A stretch of 64,000 nt of DNA from CAWATG01 sp963785035 (GCA_963785035.1 CAWATG010000001.1:124001-188000), one strand, 5' to 3'. Shown: positions 34,587-45,153, counted from the stretch's first letter. Notes: generated from the letters alone by a model not told the origin. Numbers and translations: made by a program.

Positions 34587-35507
34587 ATGGGAAGTCTCGA
34601 TGGACGCGTCGCGATCATTACCGGCGCGGGACGAGGAATCGGCCGCGAGCACGCGATGTTGTTCGCTGCCGAGGGCGCGAAGGTCGTGGTCAACGACCTC
34701 GGAGGAAGTTCCGACGGCACCGGCGCCGATGCAACACCCGCGGAACAGGTTGCCAAGGAGATCATCGCCCTCGGGGGTGATGCGGTCGCCAACCATGACG
34801 ACGTCACGTCATGGGACGGCGCCGAACGTCTGGTGAAAACCGCTCTCGATTCCTTCGGTGAACTCGACATCCTCATCAACAACGCGGGAATCCTGCGTGA
34901 CCGCATGCTGGTGAACATGAGCGAGGACGAGTGGGACTCGGTCATCAAGGTCCACCTCAAGGGTCACTTTTGTCCCACTCGCCACGCGGCGGGGTACTGG
35001 CGTGAGGCGTCAAAGGCCGGCGCCAACCGACCGCGAGCCGTCGTCAATACATCGTCGACCTCCGGCTTGTTCGGCAATCCCGGCCAGACCAACTACGGCG
35101 CCGCGAAAATGGGCATCGCCGCGTTCACGATCATCGCGGCGCAGGAGCTTGCGCGGTACGGCGTTCGTGTCAATGCGATCGCGCCGGCCGCGCTCACCCG
35201 CCTGACGACCGGTCTGGCCGGCATGGGGGACAACGCCGACCCCGGTGCGGCCGAGGCTGCCACTGCTGGTTTCGGATCCATGGATGCGGGGAACGTCTCG
35301 CCGTTTGTCGCATACCTCTCAACCGCGACCTGCACGATCACCGGACGTGCGTTCTTCGTCGTGGGCGGCCAAGTGCATCTCTTCAAGCCTTGGTCGATCG
35401 TCGACAAGATCGAGAAGGACGGCCGATGGACGGTGGCGGAGCTGCAAGACGCTGCCGCCAAGTTCGCCGACGTCGAGTTCGACCTCGGGATGCCCTTCGG
35501 GATTTGA
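34587..35507 (+). CDS. SDR-family 3-hydroxyacyl-CoA dehydrogenase (Hsd4A/MFE2-like)
   Basis: 306 aa short-chain dehydrogenase. Cofactor motif TGAGRGIGREHAMLFAAEGA, NNAG, catalytic Ser in NTSSTSGLFG and YGAAK with the catalytic Tyr/Lys. The extended N-terminal VVNDLGGSSDGTG and the C-terminal tail are those of the peroxisomal multifunctional-enzyme-2 dehydrogenase group, which includes actinobacterial Hsd4A of steroid side-chain oxidation. A GGGGG Shine-Dalgarno region precedes ATG 34587. Sits 62 bp after the fused FadE. Confidence 0.86.
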   Translation: MGSLDGRVAIITGAGRGIGREHAMLFAAEGAKVVVNDLGGSSDGTGADATPAEQVAKEIIALGGDAVANHDDVTSWDGAERLVKTALDSFGELDILINNAGILRDRMLVNMSEDEWDSVIKVHLKGHFCPTRHAAGYWREASKAGANRPRAVVNTSSTSGLFGNPGQTNYGAAKMGIAAFTIIAAQELARYGVRVNAIAPAALTRLTTGLAGMGDNADPGAAEAATAGFGSMDAGNVSPFVAYLSTATCTITGRAFFVVGGQVHLFKPWSIVDKIEKDGRWTVAELQDAAAKFADVEFDLGMPFGI

Positions 35508-35609
35508 GACGGAAGTCACAAAAAATCATTGCTCTCGGGATAGCTGTCCACCATACTTCTGCGCGTTGCAGAGAGCGGTTGCTGTGCAGCGACGATCCCG
35601 GGGGGGAAC

Positions 35610-36965
35610 ATGTCGAAACGCGCGCGTGGAGTTCTTGCTGCTTCCTTCGTTGTGCTGCTCGTGGCGAGTGCATGCAGCAGCGATTCGGACGAGGCCCAGC
35701 CGAAGCGCTCGACGACGACCGCGGCGAAAGACGATGCAAGACCCGCGGGCCTGCCGGACGTCAAGCAGGACTTCAAGGCAACGGGGCCGCTCGAGGCGAG
35801 CGCGCCCGGCGTCACCGAAGACACCATCAAGATCGGGTACATCACGTCTGAAACGGGAATCGCCGCGTCCACCTTCAAAGGCGGCGCATTGGGCGCAAAG
35901 GCTCGTGTCGAACTGCAAAATGCGCAGGGCGGGATCAACGGTCGCCAGATCGAGCTCTTCTCCGCCGATGACGGTGGACCCAACGGCAACAAGGGCGCTG
36001 CTCAGGACCTTGTCGAGAACAAGGGCGTGTTCGCCGTCGTCGACTTCTCGCCATTTGTCGTGCTCGGTGGTTATCAATACCTCCAGGAGAAGGGCATCCC
36101 CGTCACGGGTTCGGCGTTCGACGGACCGGAGTGGGGCCAGGAGCCGAACTCGAACATGTTCACTACCGACCTTCCGCCGGTCTTCACGAAATTCACGGGC
36201 GACACGTACTACTTCTACGACGATGCCGTGAAGTTCCTCAAGGCCAAGGGTGTCAAGAAGCTTGCCGGGGTTGGGTTCGGCATTTCGCCGTCATCGAGCC
36301 AGCAGATCAAGGCGACGATGGCAGCGGCCGCGAACAACGGCATCGAGAATTGCTACGAGAACATTTCCGTGGCATTCGGTCAGACCTCCTTCACAACCGA
36401 GGCGCTGGCCATCAAGAACGCCGGATGTGATGGCGTCCTTGCCGCAATGGTCGACGCATCGAATGTCGGACTGGCCGCAGCCCTCCAACAGGCGGGGCAC
36501 CAACTGACCCAGCTGTACCTCACCGGTTATGACCAGGCGGTTGTCGATGATCGAAACGCAGTCGCTGCGCTCGAAGGCGCACACTTTGTCGCACATCCGA
36601 ACTTCACAAAGCCGAACGCCGCTACCAAGGGCATGCTCGCAGCGCTGGAGGAGTACACCCCTGAACTCTCTGGCCAGCCCACGTTCGGCGTGTGGGGCTC
36701 GTACCGGGCGATGGACGTGATGATCAAGGGCCTCGAGGTCGCCGGCGAGAATCCGACGCGCGAGTCGTTCATCGAGAACATGCGCAAGGTCGATTCGTAC
36801 GAAGGACGTGGCCTCTTTGACCCACCGCTGAAGTTCACGGGTTTCGGCACCAAGGACATGTTCCAGCCGCAACAGTGCACCGCATACGCAGTGCTGACCG
36901 ATGGCAAGTTCGAGATCGACCCTGATGGTGAACGTATTTGCGGGAAGCTCTTCTCCTACAAGTAG
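35610..36965 (+). CDS. ABC transporter substrate-binding lipoprotein (Liv/periplasmic-binding type 1)
   Basis: 451 aa. Lipoprotein signal: basic start, hydrophobic core and lipobox VASAC (Cys near residue 22), then a Lys/Thr-rich linker. The mature part is a type 1 periplasmic-binding fold: DTIKIGYITSETGI, GGINGRQIELFSADDGG, then YLTGYDQAVVDDRN. Feeds the fused LivHM permease and two ATPases encoded downstream. Liv-type systems in actinobacterial catabolic clusters are not limited to amino acids; the ligand here is unknown. Confidence 0.88.
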   Translation: MSKRARGVLAASFVVLLVASACSSDSDEAQPKRSTTTAAKDDARPAGLPDVKQDFKATGPLEASAPGVTEDTIKIGYITSETGIAASTFKGGALGAKARVELQNAQGGINGRQIELFSADDGGPNGNKGAAQDLVENKGVFAVVDFSPFVVLGGYQYLQEKGIPVTGSAFDGPEWGQEPNSNMFTTDLPPVFTKFTGDTYYFYDDAVKFLKAKGVKKLAGVGFGISPSSSQQIKATMAAAANNGIENCYENISVAFGQTSFTTEALAIKNAGCDGVLAAMVDASNVGLAAALQQAGHQLTQLYLTGYDQAVVDDRNAVAALEGAHFVAHPNFTKPNAATKGMLAALEEYTPELSGQPTFGVWGSYRAMDVMIKGLEVAGENPTRESFIENMRKVDSYEGRGLFDPPLKFTGFGTKDMFQPQQCTAYAVLTDGKFEIDPDGERICGKLFSYK

Positions 36966-36985
36966 GGCGCCCACGTCGCAAGAGG

Positions 36986-37016
36986 CGCCCACCAAGCTGG
37001 CTGGGTTTGGTGGGCG
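36986..37016 (+). terminator. Hairpin between binding-protein and permease genes
   Basis: Perfect 10-bp stem CGCCCACCAA (36986-36995) / TTGGTGGGCG (37007-37016) with an 11-nt loop, 21 bp after the stop codon of the binding-protein gene. Little U-run follows (TTAT). In binding-protein-dependent operons such structures usually lower downstream expression, giving excess binding protein. Confidence 0.6.
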
Positions 37017-37047
37017 TTATCGAACAGTCCGTCGCACGATGAGGTGA

Positions 37048-39078
37048 GTGGTGCTCCAGTACGTCATCGCCGGCCTCGTCTTCGGAAGCTTGTACGCGAT
37101 CGTGGCGTCGGGCCTTGTCGTGACGTACCTCTCGGCGGGCATTCTGAACTTCAGTTTCGGGGCGCTGGCATTCTTCATCGCTCGTCTCTATTACTTCCTC
37201 CACACCGAGCACGAGTGGGGCATCGTCGTCTCGTTGCTGGTGTCGGTTGTCGTCGTCGCACCGCTCTTGGGTGTGCTGTTGTACGTGTTGGTCTTTCGGC
37301 TCCTCCGACTGGCGACACCATTGGTCAAGATCGTGACGACCATCGGTGTCGCCGTTGCGATCGCGCCAGTCGCCCTGATCATCTTCGGTGAGGATCCGAT
37401 CCTCGTCGCTCCCGGCATCGCTCCTCGACCGATCCGTGTCTTCAAGATCTTCGACGTCGCTGTGACGATGGACCAGATCATCGTGTACATCTTCATGGTC
37501 CTCGTCATGGTCGGTGGCACCGTCGTCTTGCGTTATACCGACGTGGGACTGCGTGTCCGGGCAATGGTCGACTCGCCGGCGCTGACATCGTTGTCGGGTA
37601 CCAGTCCCGATGCTGTTGCAGCAGGTGTCTGGGCGGCGAGCGCATGCATCGCGGGGCTTGTCGGAGTCGTGGCCGCACCAATCGTGGGCCTCGAGATCGG
37701 TAGCTACACCCTGTTGATGATCGCTGCATTCGCCGCGGTGATTGCTGCACGTCTCCGTAGCTTGCCGGTCGCGGTCGCGGTGGGTCTGGCGATGGGAGTC
37801 GCGGGGTCGGTCGTGCAGTACCTCCTGCCCCCGTCGAGTTCCTTTGTGCAAGCCGCTATTCCGAGCATTCCGTTCGTCGCGACCGCAATCTTTCTCGTGT
37901 ACAGCATGTTCAGTAACGCGAGCCTTGACGAATATGGCCGGATCGGTGGCACGCTCGACCACGCCATCATCCCGCAGGGCACCACGTTCACCCCGCCGAG
38001 CACATCGTCTCCTTCCGATGCAGTCCCCAGCGTCAGACTCGGAGCGCCCGGCGCGAAAGCAATGGTGTTGTCCCGATGGCCATGGTTCTTGGCGGCTCTG
38101 GCGGCAGTCGTCGTACCGCTGCTTCTGGGGGACTTCTGGGTCATTCAGCTGGCTGTAGGCATCGCGTTCGGAGTGGTGTTCCTCTCGTTCACCCTTGTCG
38201 TCGGTGAAGGAGGGATGATCTGGCTGTGCCAGGTGACATTCGCCGGCATCGGTGCAATGGGAACGGCTCAGTTGGCCACCGTTCACGGATGGCCGCTTGG
38301 GCTTGCGATCGTCGCGAGTGCCGGTATCGCCGCGATGTTGGGCGTCCTGATCGGTCTGCTCAGCATCCGCCTCGGTGACCTGTATGTCGCGCTGGTCACG
38401 CTCACCTTCGGCTTGTTGTTCGACAATCTGGTGTTCAGCCGCGAGATGTTTGCCAAGTTCGGAGCTGGGGTAGCGGTTCGCCGTCCCGATTTTGCCGGTA
38501 GTGATCTGACGCTGGCCTACCTGTTCTTCGGTGTTTTCGTGATTGTCGGATTGGGTGTTGTCAACGTGCGGCGATCAACGACCGGCCTTGCCCTTGGAGC
38601 GGTTCGCGGCAGTCCCACCGCAGCGAGAATGCTTGGCGTGAACGTAGTGGCGATGAAGGTCCTGGTCGCAGGGCTCGGCGCATTTGTTGCGGCGCTGGGC
38701 GGGGCCATGTTGGCGGTGCAGAACGGCGGAGCGGTGCCGCTGAAGTTTCTCACGCTGCTGGGGTTGGGGTGGCTCGCAGTCCTGGTGACATTGGGAATCC
38801 GCTCGACCGTCGCGGCACTCTTCGCCGGCATTGCCTTCACGATGCTTCCCGAAGTCGCGCGTGTGCACCTGTCGAGCGCGTGGGTGCACCTTCCGCCGCT
38901 GCTCTTCGGACTCGGAGCGATCGCGGTCGCGAAATTCCCCGAAGGCGTGATGGTCATGAATCTGCGATCGCTCAACGCGAAGGTGTCATCGATGCTTTCC
39001 GATGCCCGTACGCGTCGAACGCAACAGGGCGGTGGCGCTGTCGGTGGTAAGGATCTTCCGGAGTCGGTGCCAACATGA
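37048..39078 (+). CDS. Fused LivH-LivM ABC permease
   Basis: 676 aa: LivH-type half (~1-300, VIAGLVFGSLYAIVASGLVV, ILNFSFGALAF) and LivM-type half (~345-640, GEGGMIWLCQVTFAGIGAMG, NVRRSTTGLALGAVRGSPTA with the EAA-like ATPase contact) joined by a short polar linker (~305-340). Around 16-18 membrane segments. GAGGTGA precedes the GTG start; 37048 or 37051 are both possible. Ends ATGA-coupled to the LivG-type ATPase gene. Confidence 0.86.
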   Translation: MVLQYVIAGLVFGSLYAIVASGLVVTYLSAGILNFSFGALAFFIARLYYFLHTEHEWGIVVSLLVSVVVVAPLLGVLLYVLVFRLLRLATPLVKIVTTIGVAVAIAPVALIIFGEDPILVAPGIAPRPIRVFKIFDVAVTMDQIIVYIFMVLVMVGGTVVLRYTDVGLRVRAMVDSPALTSLSGTSPDAVAAGVWAASACIAGLVGVVAAPIVGLEIGSYTLLMIAAFAAVIAARLRSLPVAVAVGLAMGVAGSVVQYLLPPSSSFVQAAIPSIPFVATAIFLVYSMFSNASLDEYGRIGGTLDHAIIPQGTTFTPPSTSSPSDAVPSVRLGAPGAKAMVLSRWPWFLAALAAVVVPLLLGDFWVIQLAVGIAFGVVFLSFTLVVGEGGMIWLCQVTFAGIGAMGTAQLATVHGWPLGLAIVASAGIAAMLGVLIGLLSIRLGDLYVALVTLTFGLLFDNLVFSREMFAKFGAGVAVRRPDFAGSDLTLAYLFFGVFVIVGLGVVNVRRSTTGLALGAVRGSPTAARMLGVNVVAMKVLVAGLGAFVAALGGAMLAVQNGGAVPLKFLTLLGLGWLAVLVTLGIRSTVAALFAGIAFTMLPEVARVHLSSAWVHLPPLLFGLGAIAVAKFPEGVMVMNLRSLNAKVSSMLSDARTRRTQQGGGAVGGKDLPESVPT

Positions 39079-39902
39079 ATGGCGTTGTCAGCGAACCCCT
39101 GGCGCTGGAGGCACAAGGACTCACGGTGCGATTCGGTGGGATCGCGGCCATCTCCGACGTCGCGTTGCGTGTGCCGGCAGGAGCGATCACGGGCCTTGTC
39201 GGTCCGAACGGCGCTGGTAAGACCACAACATTCGCGGTGCTTTCGGGGTTGCTCAAAGCTAGTGGCGGCCGTGTTGTCCTCAACGGTGTCGACGTAACGT
39301 CTGAGAGCGCGCAGCAGCGAGCTCGGCGAGGTCTTGCGCGGACGTTTCAGCAGACGGAGTTGTTCAGCGGTCTCACAGTTCGGGAGCATCTTGTGCTTGC
39401 CGACCGCGTCGTGCATTCCCGAGGACGCCTTTGGAAGGACGTGTTCACCGGTGGCGCGCTCCGCGCACCGACGTCCGACGAAGACGATCGCGTCGACGGA
39501 ATTCTGGAACGTCTGTCGTTGCTGGCGATCGCACATCAGCGTGTCGATGCATTGCCACTCGGGACGCGCCGCCTTGTCGAGACCGCACGCGCATTGGCAT
39601 CCCGCCCGTCGGTGTTGCTGCTCGACGAACCATTTTCCGGACTCAATCACCGTGAAGGAGAGGCGCTCGCAGATGTCATCTCCGAGGTCGTTGCCGCTGA
39701 GAATGTTGCGACGTTGCTCGTCGCGCATGACGTTCCGCTGGTCCTGCGGTTGTGTGCGTACATCTATGTACTGGATTTCGGCGTGCTGATTGCCGAGGGC
39801 TCACCCGACGAAATCCGGAGTTCGAGTGTCGTACGCAGCGCGTACCTTGGCAATGAGGTGACCCCACCGCTTGGTGACCCGACCGAGGTCGAGGCGTCGT
39901 GA
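39075..39902 (+). CDS. LivG-type ABC ATPase
   Basis: 275 aa. Walker A GPNGAGKTTT, a LivG-type ARTFQQTELFSGLTVREHL Q-loop region, and Walker B SVLLLDEPFSGL followed by NHREGEAL. The signature motif is degenerate (LPLGTRRLVETARAL instead of LSxGQ), which is common in this subfamily. Overlaps livHM by four bases and the next ATPase gene by four (GTGA), so the three are one translational unit. Confidence 0.9.
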   Translation: MNGVVSEPLALEAQGLTVRFGGIAAISDVALRVPAGAITGLVGPNGAGKTTTFAVLSGLLKASGGRVVLNGVDVTSESAQQRARRGLARTFQQTELFSGLTVREHLVLADRVVHSRGRLWKDVFTGGALRAPTSDEDDRVDGILERLSLLAIAHQRVDALPLGTRRLVETARALASRPSVLLLDEPFSGLNHREGEALADVISEVVAAENVATLLVAHDVPLVLRLCAYIYVLDFGVLIAEGSPDEIRSSSVVRSAYLGNEVTPPLGDPTEVEAS

Positions 39903-40634
39903 GTGCTGACGCCGATCTCACCGTGGATGGACTCAATGTCAAGTACGGCCAGTTTCAGGCGCTCTTCGACGTGTCGTTGGGTGTCGAGACCGGTTCGTGC
40001 GTTGCGGTATTGGGACCGAATGGCGCGGGCAAGAGCACCCTCGGCCGGACGCTCTGCGGGCTGGTTCCGGGATCGTCAGGCCGCGTGACGTTCGGTGCGG
40101 ACCGACATTACGAATTGGCGGCCGGATCGGATCAGAAGGGCCGGACTCGCCTACATCCCCGAAGGTCGTGGCATCTTTCCTGGTCTTTCCGTGCAGGACA
40201 ATCTGCGGATGGCTGCGCGTCAGGCCGTCGGACGCGAGGCGCGCCGGGACGCGATCACGCGGGCGACCGACCTCTTCCCGTTGCTGGCAGTACGCGGTCC
40301 GCAACGCGCCGGAAGCCTCTCAGGCGGAGAACAGCAGATGTTGGGGCTGGCCAGGGCACTTGCTGTGCGGCCCAGGTTGATCATCGCCGACGAAATGTCA
40401 CTTGGTCTTGCGCCGATCATCGTCGAACGTGTCTTCGAGAACATCGAGACCGTCCGTCGTGAGGGGATATCGATCATCCTGATCGAACAGTTCATCCATC
40501 GGGCCCTCGCCATCGCCGATGCCTGCGTCATCTTGTCCGGAGGGAGCGTGGACTGGAGCGGTCCGGCGCACGAGGCGAAAGGTGAGGTCGTCGATCGGTA
40601 CCTTGGTGAGAGCAACGTCACGTTGAGTTTCTGA
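39899..40634 (+). CDS. LivF-type ABC ATPase, frame broken near 40095
   Basis: About 244 aa when an extra base near 40090-40100 is removed. First frame: VDGLNVKYGQFQALFDVSL, Walker A GPNGAGKSTL, to SGRVTFG; second frame: TDITNWRPDRIRRAGLAYIP, EGRGIFPGLSVQDNL, signature LSGGEQQMLGLARAL, Walker B LIIADEMSLGL. These are the LivF hallmarks. Last gene of the importer operon. Confidence 0.85.
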
Positions 40635-40701
40635 GTCTGTCCAACCCTGACGGCGGCGCTCGACTGCGGTGGTCGTCGTCAACAACCCCTGAGGTGTACC
40701 C

Positions 40702-41916
40702 ATGAGCAAGCCGATGTCTGGCGTCAAGGTCGTCGAAGTGGCCATGTGGTGGTTCGTTCCTGCGGCCGCTGCGATTCTCAGCGACTGGGGCGCAGAGGTC
40801 ATCAAGGTGGAACACCCTGTGACCGGCGACCCGCAACGAGGACTCATGACCGGCGGGCTCCTTCCTGATGCCGGCGGCGGTTTCAACTTCATGGCTGAGC
40901 AGCCCAACCGTGGCAAGCGCAGCATCGGTATCGACATCGCAAAGCCGAATGGTCGTGAACTGCTTTACAAGCTCGTCGCCGAGGCGGACGTCTTTGTCAC
41001 GAGCTTTCTTCCCGACGCCCGCCGACGTCTCGGCATTGACGTGGAAGACATCCGGCGCGTCAATCCCAATATCATTTTCGTCCGCGGCAGCGGCCAAGGC
41101 GCCGAAGGCCCTGATGCCGAAAAGGGTGGTTACGACGCTGCGTCGTTCTGGTCGCGTGGTGGGCTGGGAGCATCGTTGACGCCGGCGGGAGCCACCGCGC
41201 CGGTCTTTCAGCGCGCTGCCTTCGGCGACTCCATCGGAGCAATGACACTGGCCGGCGGTGTCGCTGCGGCACTCTTCGAGCGTGAGCGAACCGGAGTGGC
41301 CCCGGTCGTGGACGTGTCGCTGTTCGGCACGGCGATGTGGGTCCTCGCTCCCGACATCATCGCTAGTGCTGTCATGGAGGGTGGCATCCCGTCGTTCGCG
41401 CGCACTGAGGCTCCGAACCCGTTGGTCAACACGTATCAGACCTCTGATGGGCGTTGGTTGACACTGCTGTTGCTGCAGCCCGATCGGTACTGGGAAGACT
41501 TCTGTGGGCGCATCGGCCGTACCGAGCTCCTTACCGACGAACGTTTTGCCGATGGCATGAACCGGTTCATGAACCGCGCCGAGCTGGTCGCGATCCTCGA
41601 CGAAGCCTTCGGTTCGAAAACGCTTGCACAGTGGCGCGAAATCCTGGAGACCCACGAGGGTCCGTGGGCACCGATGCAGACTGCTGCCGAAGTGCTCGAA
41701 GATCCCCAGGCCGTGGCGAACGGGTATGTCTCGAAGCTCGACCCAACGGGCGCGAGCCCTGCGGTGTTGGTGGCGAACCCGGTGCAGTTCGATGGCGAAC
41801 ACGTGCAACTGACCAGCGCTCCCCAGCATGGACAGCACACCGAAGAAGTGTTGCTCGAACTTGGTCTGACATGGGATGACCTCATCCGTTACAAGGAAGA
41901 GGGAGCGATCCTCTAG
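40702..41916 (+). CDS. Class III (CaiB/BaiF-type) CoA-transferase
   Basis: 404 aa. Transfers CoA between acids, via an aspartyl-CoA intermediate in the family. Seen: MSGVKVVEVAMWWFVPAAAA, DWGAEVIKVEHPVTGD, NRGKRSIGIDI and ADVFVTSFLPDARRRLGI. GYDAASFWSRGG holds the likely catalytic Asp. Located between the importer and an acyl-CoA synthetase, so the imported acid could be activated by either route. Confidence 0.88.
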   Translation: MSKPMSGVKVVEVAMWWFVPAAAAILSDWGAEVIKVEHPVTGDPQRGLMTGGLLPDAGGGFNFMAEQPNRGKRSIGIDIAKPNGRELLYKLVAEADVFVTSFLPDARRRLGIDVEDIRRVNPNIIFVRGSGQGAEGPDAEKGGYDAASFWSRGGLGASLTPAGATAPVFQRAAFGDSIGAMTLAGGVAAALFERERTGVAPVVDVSLFGTAMWVLAPDIIASAVMEGGIPSFARTEAPNPLVNTYQTSDGRWLTLLLLQPDRYWEDFCGRIGRTELLTDERFADGMNRFMNRAELVAILDEAFGSKTLAQWREILETHEGPWAPMQTAAEVLEDPQAVANGYVSKLDPTGASPAVLVANPVQFDGEHVQLTSAPQHGQHTEEVLLELGLTWDDLIRYKEEGAIL

Positions 41917-41934
41917 GAAGTACGGTTCGTCCCC

Positions 41935-43425
41935 ATGAACGCCATCGGCATCCACCAGTTCGCCCACGTCGATCCGGCGCGGCTCGCCTTCGTGCACGTG
42001 GGCGGTCGTATGACCTACGGCGAACTCGAAGTTGCTGTCAATCGGGCGGCGCATGCGTTTGCTGATGCGGGTGTCGGACCAGGTGACCGTGTCGCGGTGC
42101 TCGTCGGGAATCGACCTGAGTATTTTGTCTACCTCAACGCGCTCAGTCGCCTCGGTGCGTTCCTCGTTCCTATTGGTGGACGTCTGACGCCTCCGGAAGT
42201 CCGATACATCGTCGAGGACTCCGGAGCCAAGCTCTTCGTGACGGACCGACCGAAGGACGCGGCAGCGCTTGGCGAGGTGGATCCGGAATCGTTGTGGCAG
42301 ATCGACGACGTTCGTTTGCACGCCGGCGGCGGCGGCCGCGATGAGCCGCCGACGCGTGACTTCCTCGGGTTGATGCAAGTCGCGATGCAGTACACCTCGG
42401 GTACGACCGGACGTCCCAAAGGTGTCGCTCGCAAAGTGCCCCAACCAATGCCGGAGCCGCAACCGAGTATGGCGGCGTTGATATTCGGCTACGACGCCGA
42501 CGGTGTCCACCTGGTGTGTGGACCGCTGTATCACGCAGCGCCGAGTGGGCACGGGCAGATGAACCTATGGGCCGGCGCTGCGGTGGTTCTGCAAGAGCGG
42601 TTCGATGCGACCGAGGCACTCGAGACGATCCAACGCGAAGGTGTCACGAGCGCGTTCATGGCGCCGGCGCATTTCATCCGTATCCTCGAGGCCGACTGGC
42701 AGAGCTATGACCGGTCCTCGATGACGAGGCTCTGGCACGCCGGAGCGCCGTGTCCACCGCCGGTCAAACGCCGGATCTTCGAAGTCTTTCCCGACGCCGT
42801 CTGGGAGTTCTACGGCATGAGCGAGGGGATGGGCGGCATCGTCTCGCCGGAGGAGTGGCAGGCGCGCCCCGGAACCGTCGGCAAGGCATTTCCCGGACTC
42901 GAGTACCGCATCCTCGATGAGGACGGCAACGCGCTGCCAAACGGCGAAATCGGACTGATATATGTGTCGGCAATCCCCGGTAATGAGTTCGCCTATCACG
43001 GCGACGCGGCCAAGACGAAAGCCGCATGGCTAGACGGCTTCTACACCGTCGGCGACATGGGACGTCTCGACGACGAGGGGTATCTTTACCTTGCTGACCG
43101 ACGTACCGACCTCATCTTGCGCAATGGAGTCAATATCTATCCCGCCGAGGTCGAGCACGCGCTGCTCGAGCACCCCGATGTCATCGATGCAGCCGTTTTC
43201 GGTCTTCCCGACGAACGCACGGGCCAGAAGGTGCATGCAATTGTCGAACTTCGAGCCGGTGACGCGACGACTCCAGAGGCAATCACCGAGTTCTTGCGGT
43301 CACGACTTGCCGATTTCAAGGTACCGGCCGTGATCGAAGTGGTCGAGGAACTCCCGCGTGAACCGAACGGCAAGATCTTCAAGCGCCGTCTGCGTGAGGA
43401 GCGCATGGGGTCGATGCACACGTGA
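41935..43425 (+). CDS. AMP-forming acyl-CoA synthetase
   Basis: 496 aa ANL-family ligase. Motifs: MQYTSGTTGRPKGVA, WEFYGMSEGMGG, GDMGRLDDEGYLYLADRRTD and PREPNGKIFKRRLRE with the C-terminal catalytic Lys. Starts 18 bp after the CoA-transferase gene; a TACGGT box eight bases before the ATG could give an extra leaderless transcript. Its stop overlaps the exporter gene start (GTGA). Confidence 0.91.
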   Translation: MNAIGIHQFAHVDPARLAFVHVGGRMTYGELEVAVNRAAHAFADAGVGPGDRVAVLVGNRPEYFVYLNALSRLGAFLVPIGGRLTPPEVRYIVEDSGAKLFVTDRPKDAAALGEVDPESLWQIDDVRLHAGGGGRDEPPTRDFLGLMQVAMQYTSGTTGRPKGVARKVPQPMPEPQPSMAALIFGYDADGVHLVCGPLYHAAPSGHGQMNLWAGAAVVLQERFDATEALETIQREGVTSAFMAPAHFIRILEADWQSYDRSSMTRLWHAGAPCPPPVKRRIFEVFPDAVWEFYGMSEGMGGIVSPEEWQARPGTVGKAFPGLEYRILDEDGNALPNGEIGLIYVSAIPGNEFAYHGDAAKTKAAWLDGFYTVGDMGRLDDEGYLYLADRRTDLILRNGVNIYPAEVEHALLEHPDVIDAAVFGLPDERTGQKVHAIVELRAGDATTPEAITEFLRSRLADFKVPAVIEVVEELPREPNGKIFKRRLREERMGSMHT

Positions 43426-45153
43426 TCCTTCTGGGCCTGATCATCGAGTACCTGCGTCGCTACCGCGGGTTAGTGATCGCCGTTGTTGCGCTCACGGTCG
43501 TGCATACGACCGCGACGTTGACGTTGCCGTCGCTCAACGCGGACATCATCGACAAGGGCGTCATAACCGGCGATCATCGTTACATCTGGCGTATGGGCGC
43601 CGTGATGCTCACCGTGTCGTTCGCTCAGGTTGTCTTCGCGGTGATCGCGACATACTTCGGTGTCCGGGCCGCTACGGGACTCGGACGCGATATTCGTGCT
43701 GCGCTGTTCCACCGCGTGACGTCATTCTCCGCACGCGAGGTCGCCACATTCGGTCCGTCGTCGCTGATCACTCGAATCACCAACGACGTGCAGCAAGTGC
43801 AGATGCTCGTCCTCATGGTGTTGACGATGGTCGTCGCTGCGCCGATCACGCTCGTCGGAGCGGTTGGTATGGCCATTCGTGAGGACGGACCCATGTCGTT
43901 GCTGCTGATCGTGGCCGTGCCGGCGATGGTGGCCGCGCTGGCCCGGGTCATCGTGCGCCTGGTTCCCGAGTACGCCAAGATGCAGGTGCGCATCGACCGC
44001 ATCAATGAGATCCTCTCCGAGCAGATCGCCGGAATGCGCGTGGTGCGCGCGTTCGTGCGAGAGCCTCATGAGCGCGATCGCTTCGCGACCGGCAACGATG
44101 CGCTGACCGCAACGTCATTGCGGGCAGGGCGTCTGATGGCGTTCATGTTCCCGACCGTGATGATGATGCTGAACGTCTCGAGTGCGGCCGCGCTCTGGAT
44201 CGGTGGCGATCGCATCGGCCGTGGACAGATGCAGATCGGCGCATTGATTGCGTTCCTCACCTACCTGATGCAGATTCTGATGGCGGTCATGGTCGCGACG
44301 TTTGTGGCGGTTCTCGCGCCCCGTGCAGCGGTGTGCGCGCAGCGCATTCGCGAGGTGCTCGACACGGACACATCGGTCGTTCCACCGGAGAGACCGGTGG
44401 TGACGTTGCCGGGTCCTGCGTCGGTGGAGTTCCGTGATGTCGGGTTCTCGTACCCCGGGGCAGAGGCGCCTGTCCTGACGGGTCTTTCCTTCCGGGTCGA
44501 GGCTGGTACGACGACGGCAATTGTCGGGAGCACGGGATCTGGGAAGACCACGCTGCTGGGACTTGTGCCTCGCCTCTTCGACGTGACCGCAGGTGAGGTG
44601 CTCGTCAACGGCGTCGACGTCCGCAAGATCGAGGCCGAGGTGTTGTGGGGCCAGCTCGGCCTTGTTCCACAACGGCCGTATCTGTTCAGCGGCACTGTTG
44701 CCAGCAATGTTCGTTACGGCAAGCCCGATGCCACCGACGATGAGGTCTGGGAGGCGCTCGAGATTGCGCAGGCGCGGAGCTTCGTCGAGGAGATGCCCGC
44801 ACGCCTCGACGAACACATCGTCCAGGGCGGGAGCAATGTCTCAGGTGGGCAACGCCAGCGCCTTGCTATCGCACGGGCGGTGTTGCGCCGCCCGGCGATC
44901 TACCTCTTCGACGACTCGTTCTCGGCGTTGGACCTGGCGACCGACGCGCGCCTGCGCAGCGGCTCTGGCGCCCGTCACCAGAGATTCCGCGGTGCTGGTG
45001 GTCGCGCAGAGGGTCTCGACGATCATCGAAGCCGACCAGATCCTCGTACTCGAGGACGGCCACCAGCTTGGGCTGGGTACGCACAGCGCGTTGCTCGAAA
45101 CGTGTGAAACCTACGCCGAGATCGTCGATTCACAACTGAGCGCAGCGACATGA
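43422..45153 (+). CDS. ABC exporter half-transporter A (degenerate ATP site), frame broken near 44960
   Basis: About 576 aa: six-helix ABC-exporter membrane domain (~1-310) and ATPase domain. Walker A GSTGSGKTTL, signature NVSGGQRQRLAIARA, Walker B IYLFDDSFSALD. The residue after Walker B is Asp, not the catalytic Glu, the mark of the degenerate partner in heterodimeric exporters. After DARLR the frame changes to ALAPVTRDSAVLVVAQRVST; one extra base near 44960. Start GTG 43422 overlaps the previous gene; the end overlaps the partner gene (ATGA). Confidence 0.85.

Noticed and set aside
40618..42552. 644-aa minus-strand frame over the CoA-transferase and acyl-CoA synthetase
   Set aside because: Antisense shadow; sequence shows no domain and the opposite strand has clear enzyme motifs.
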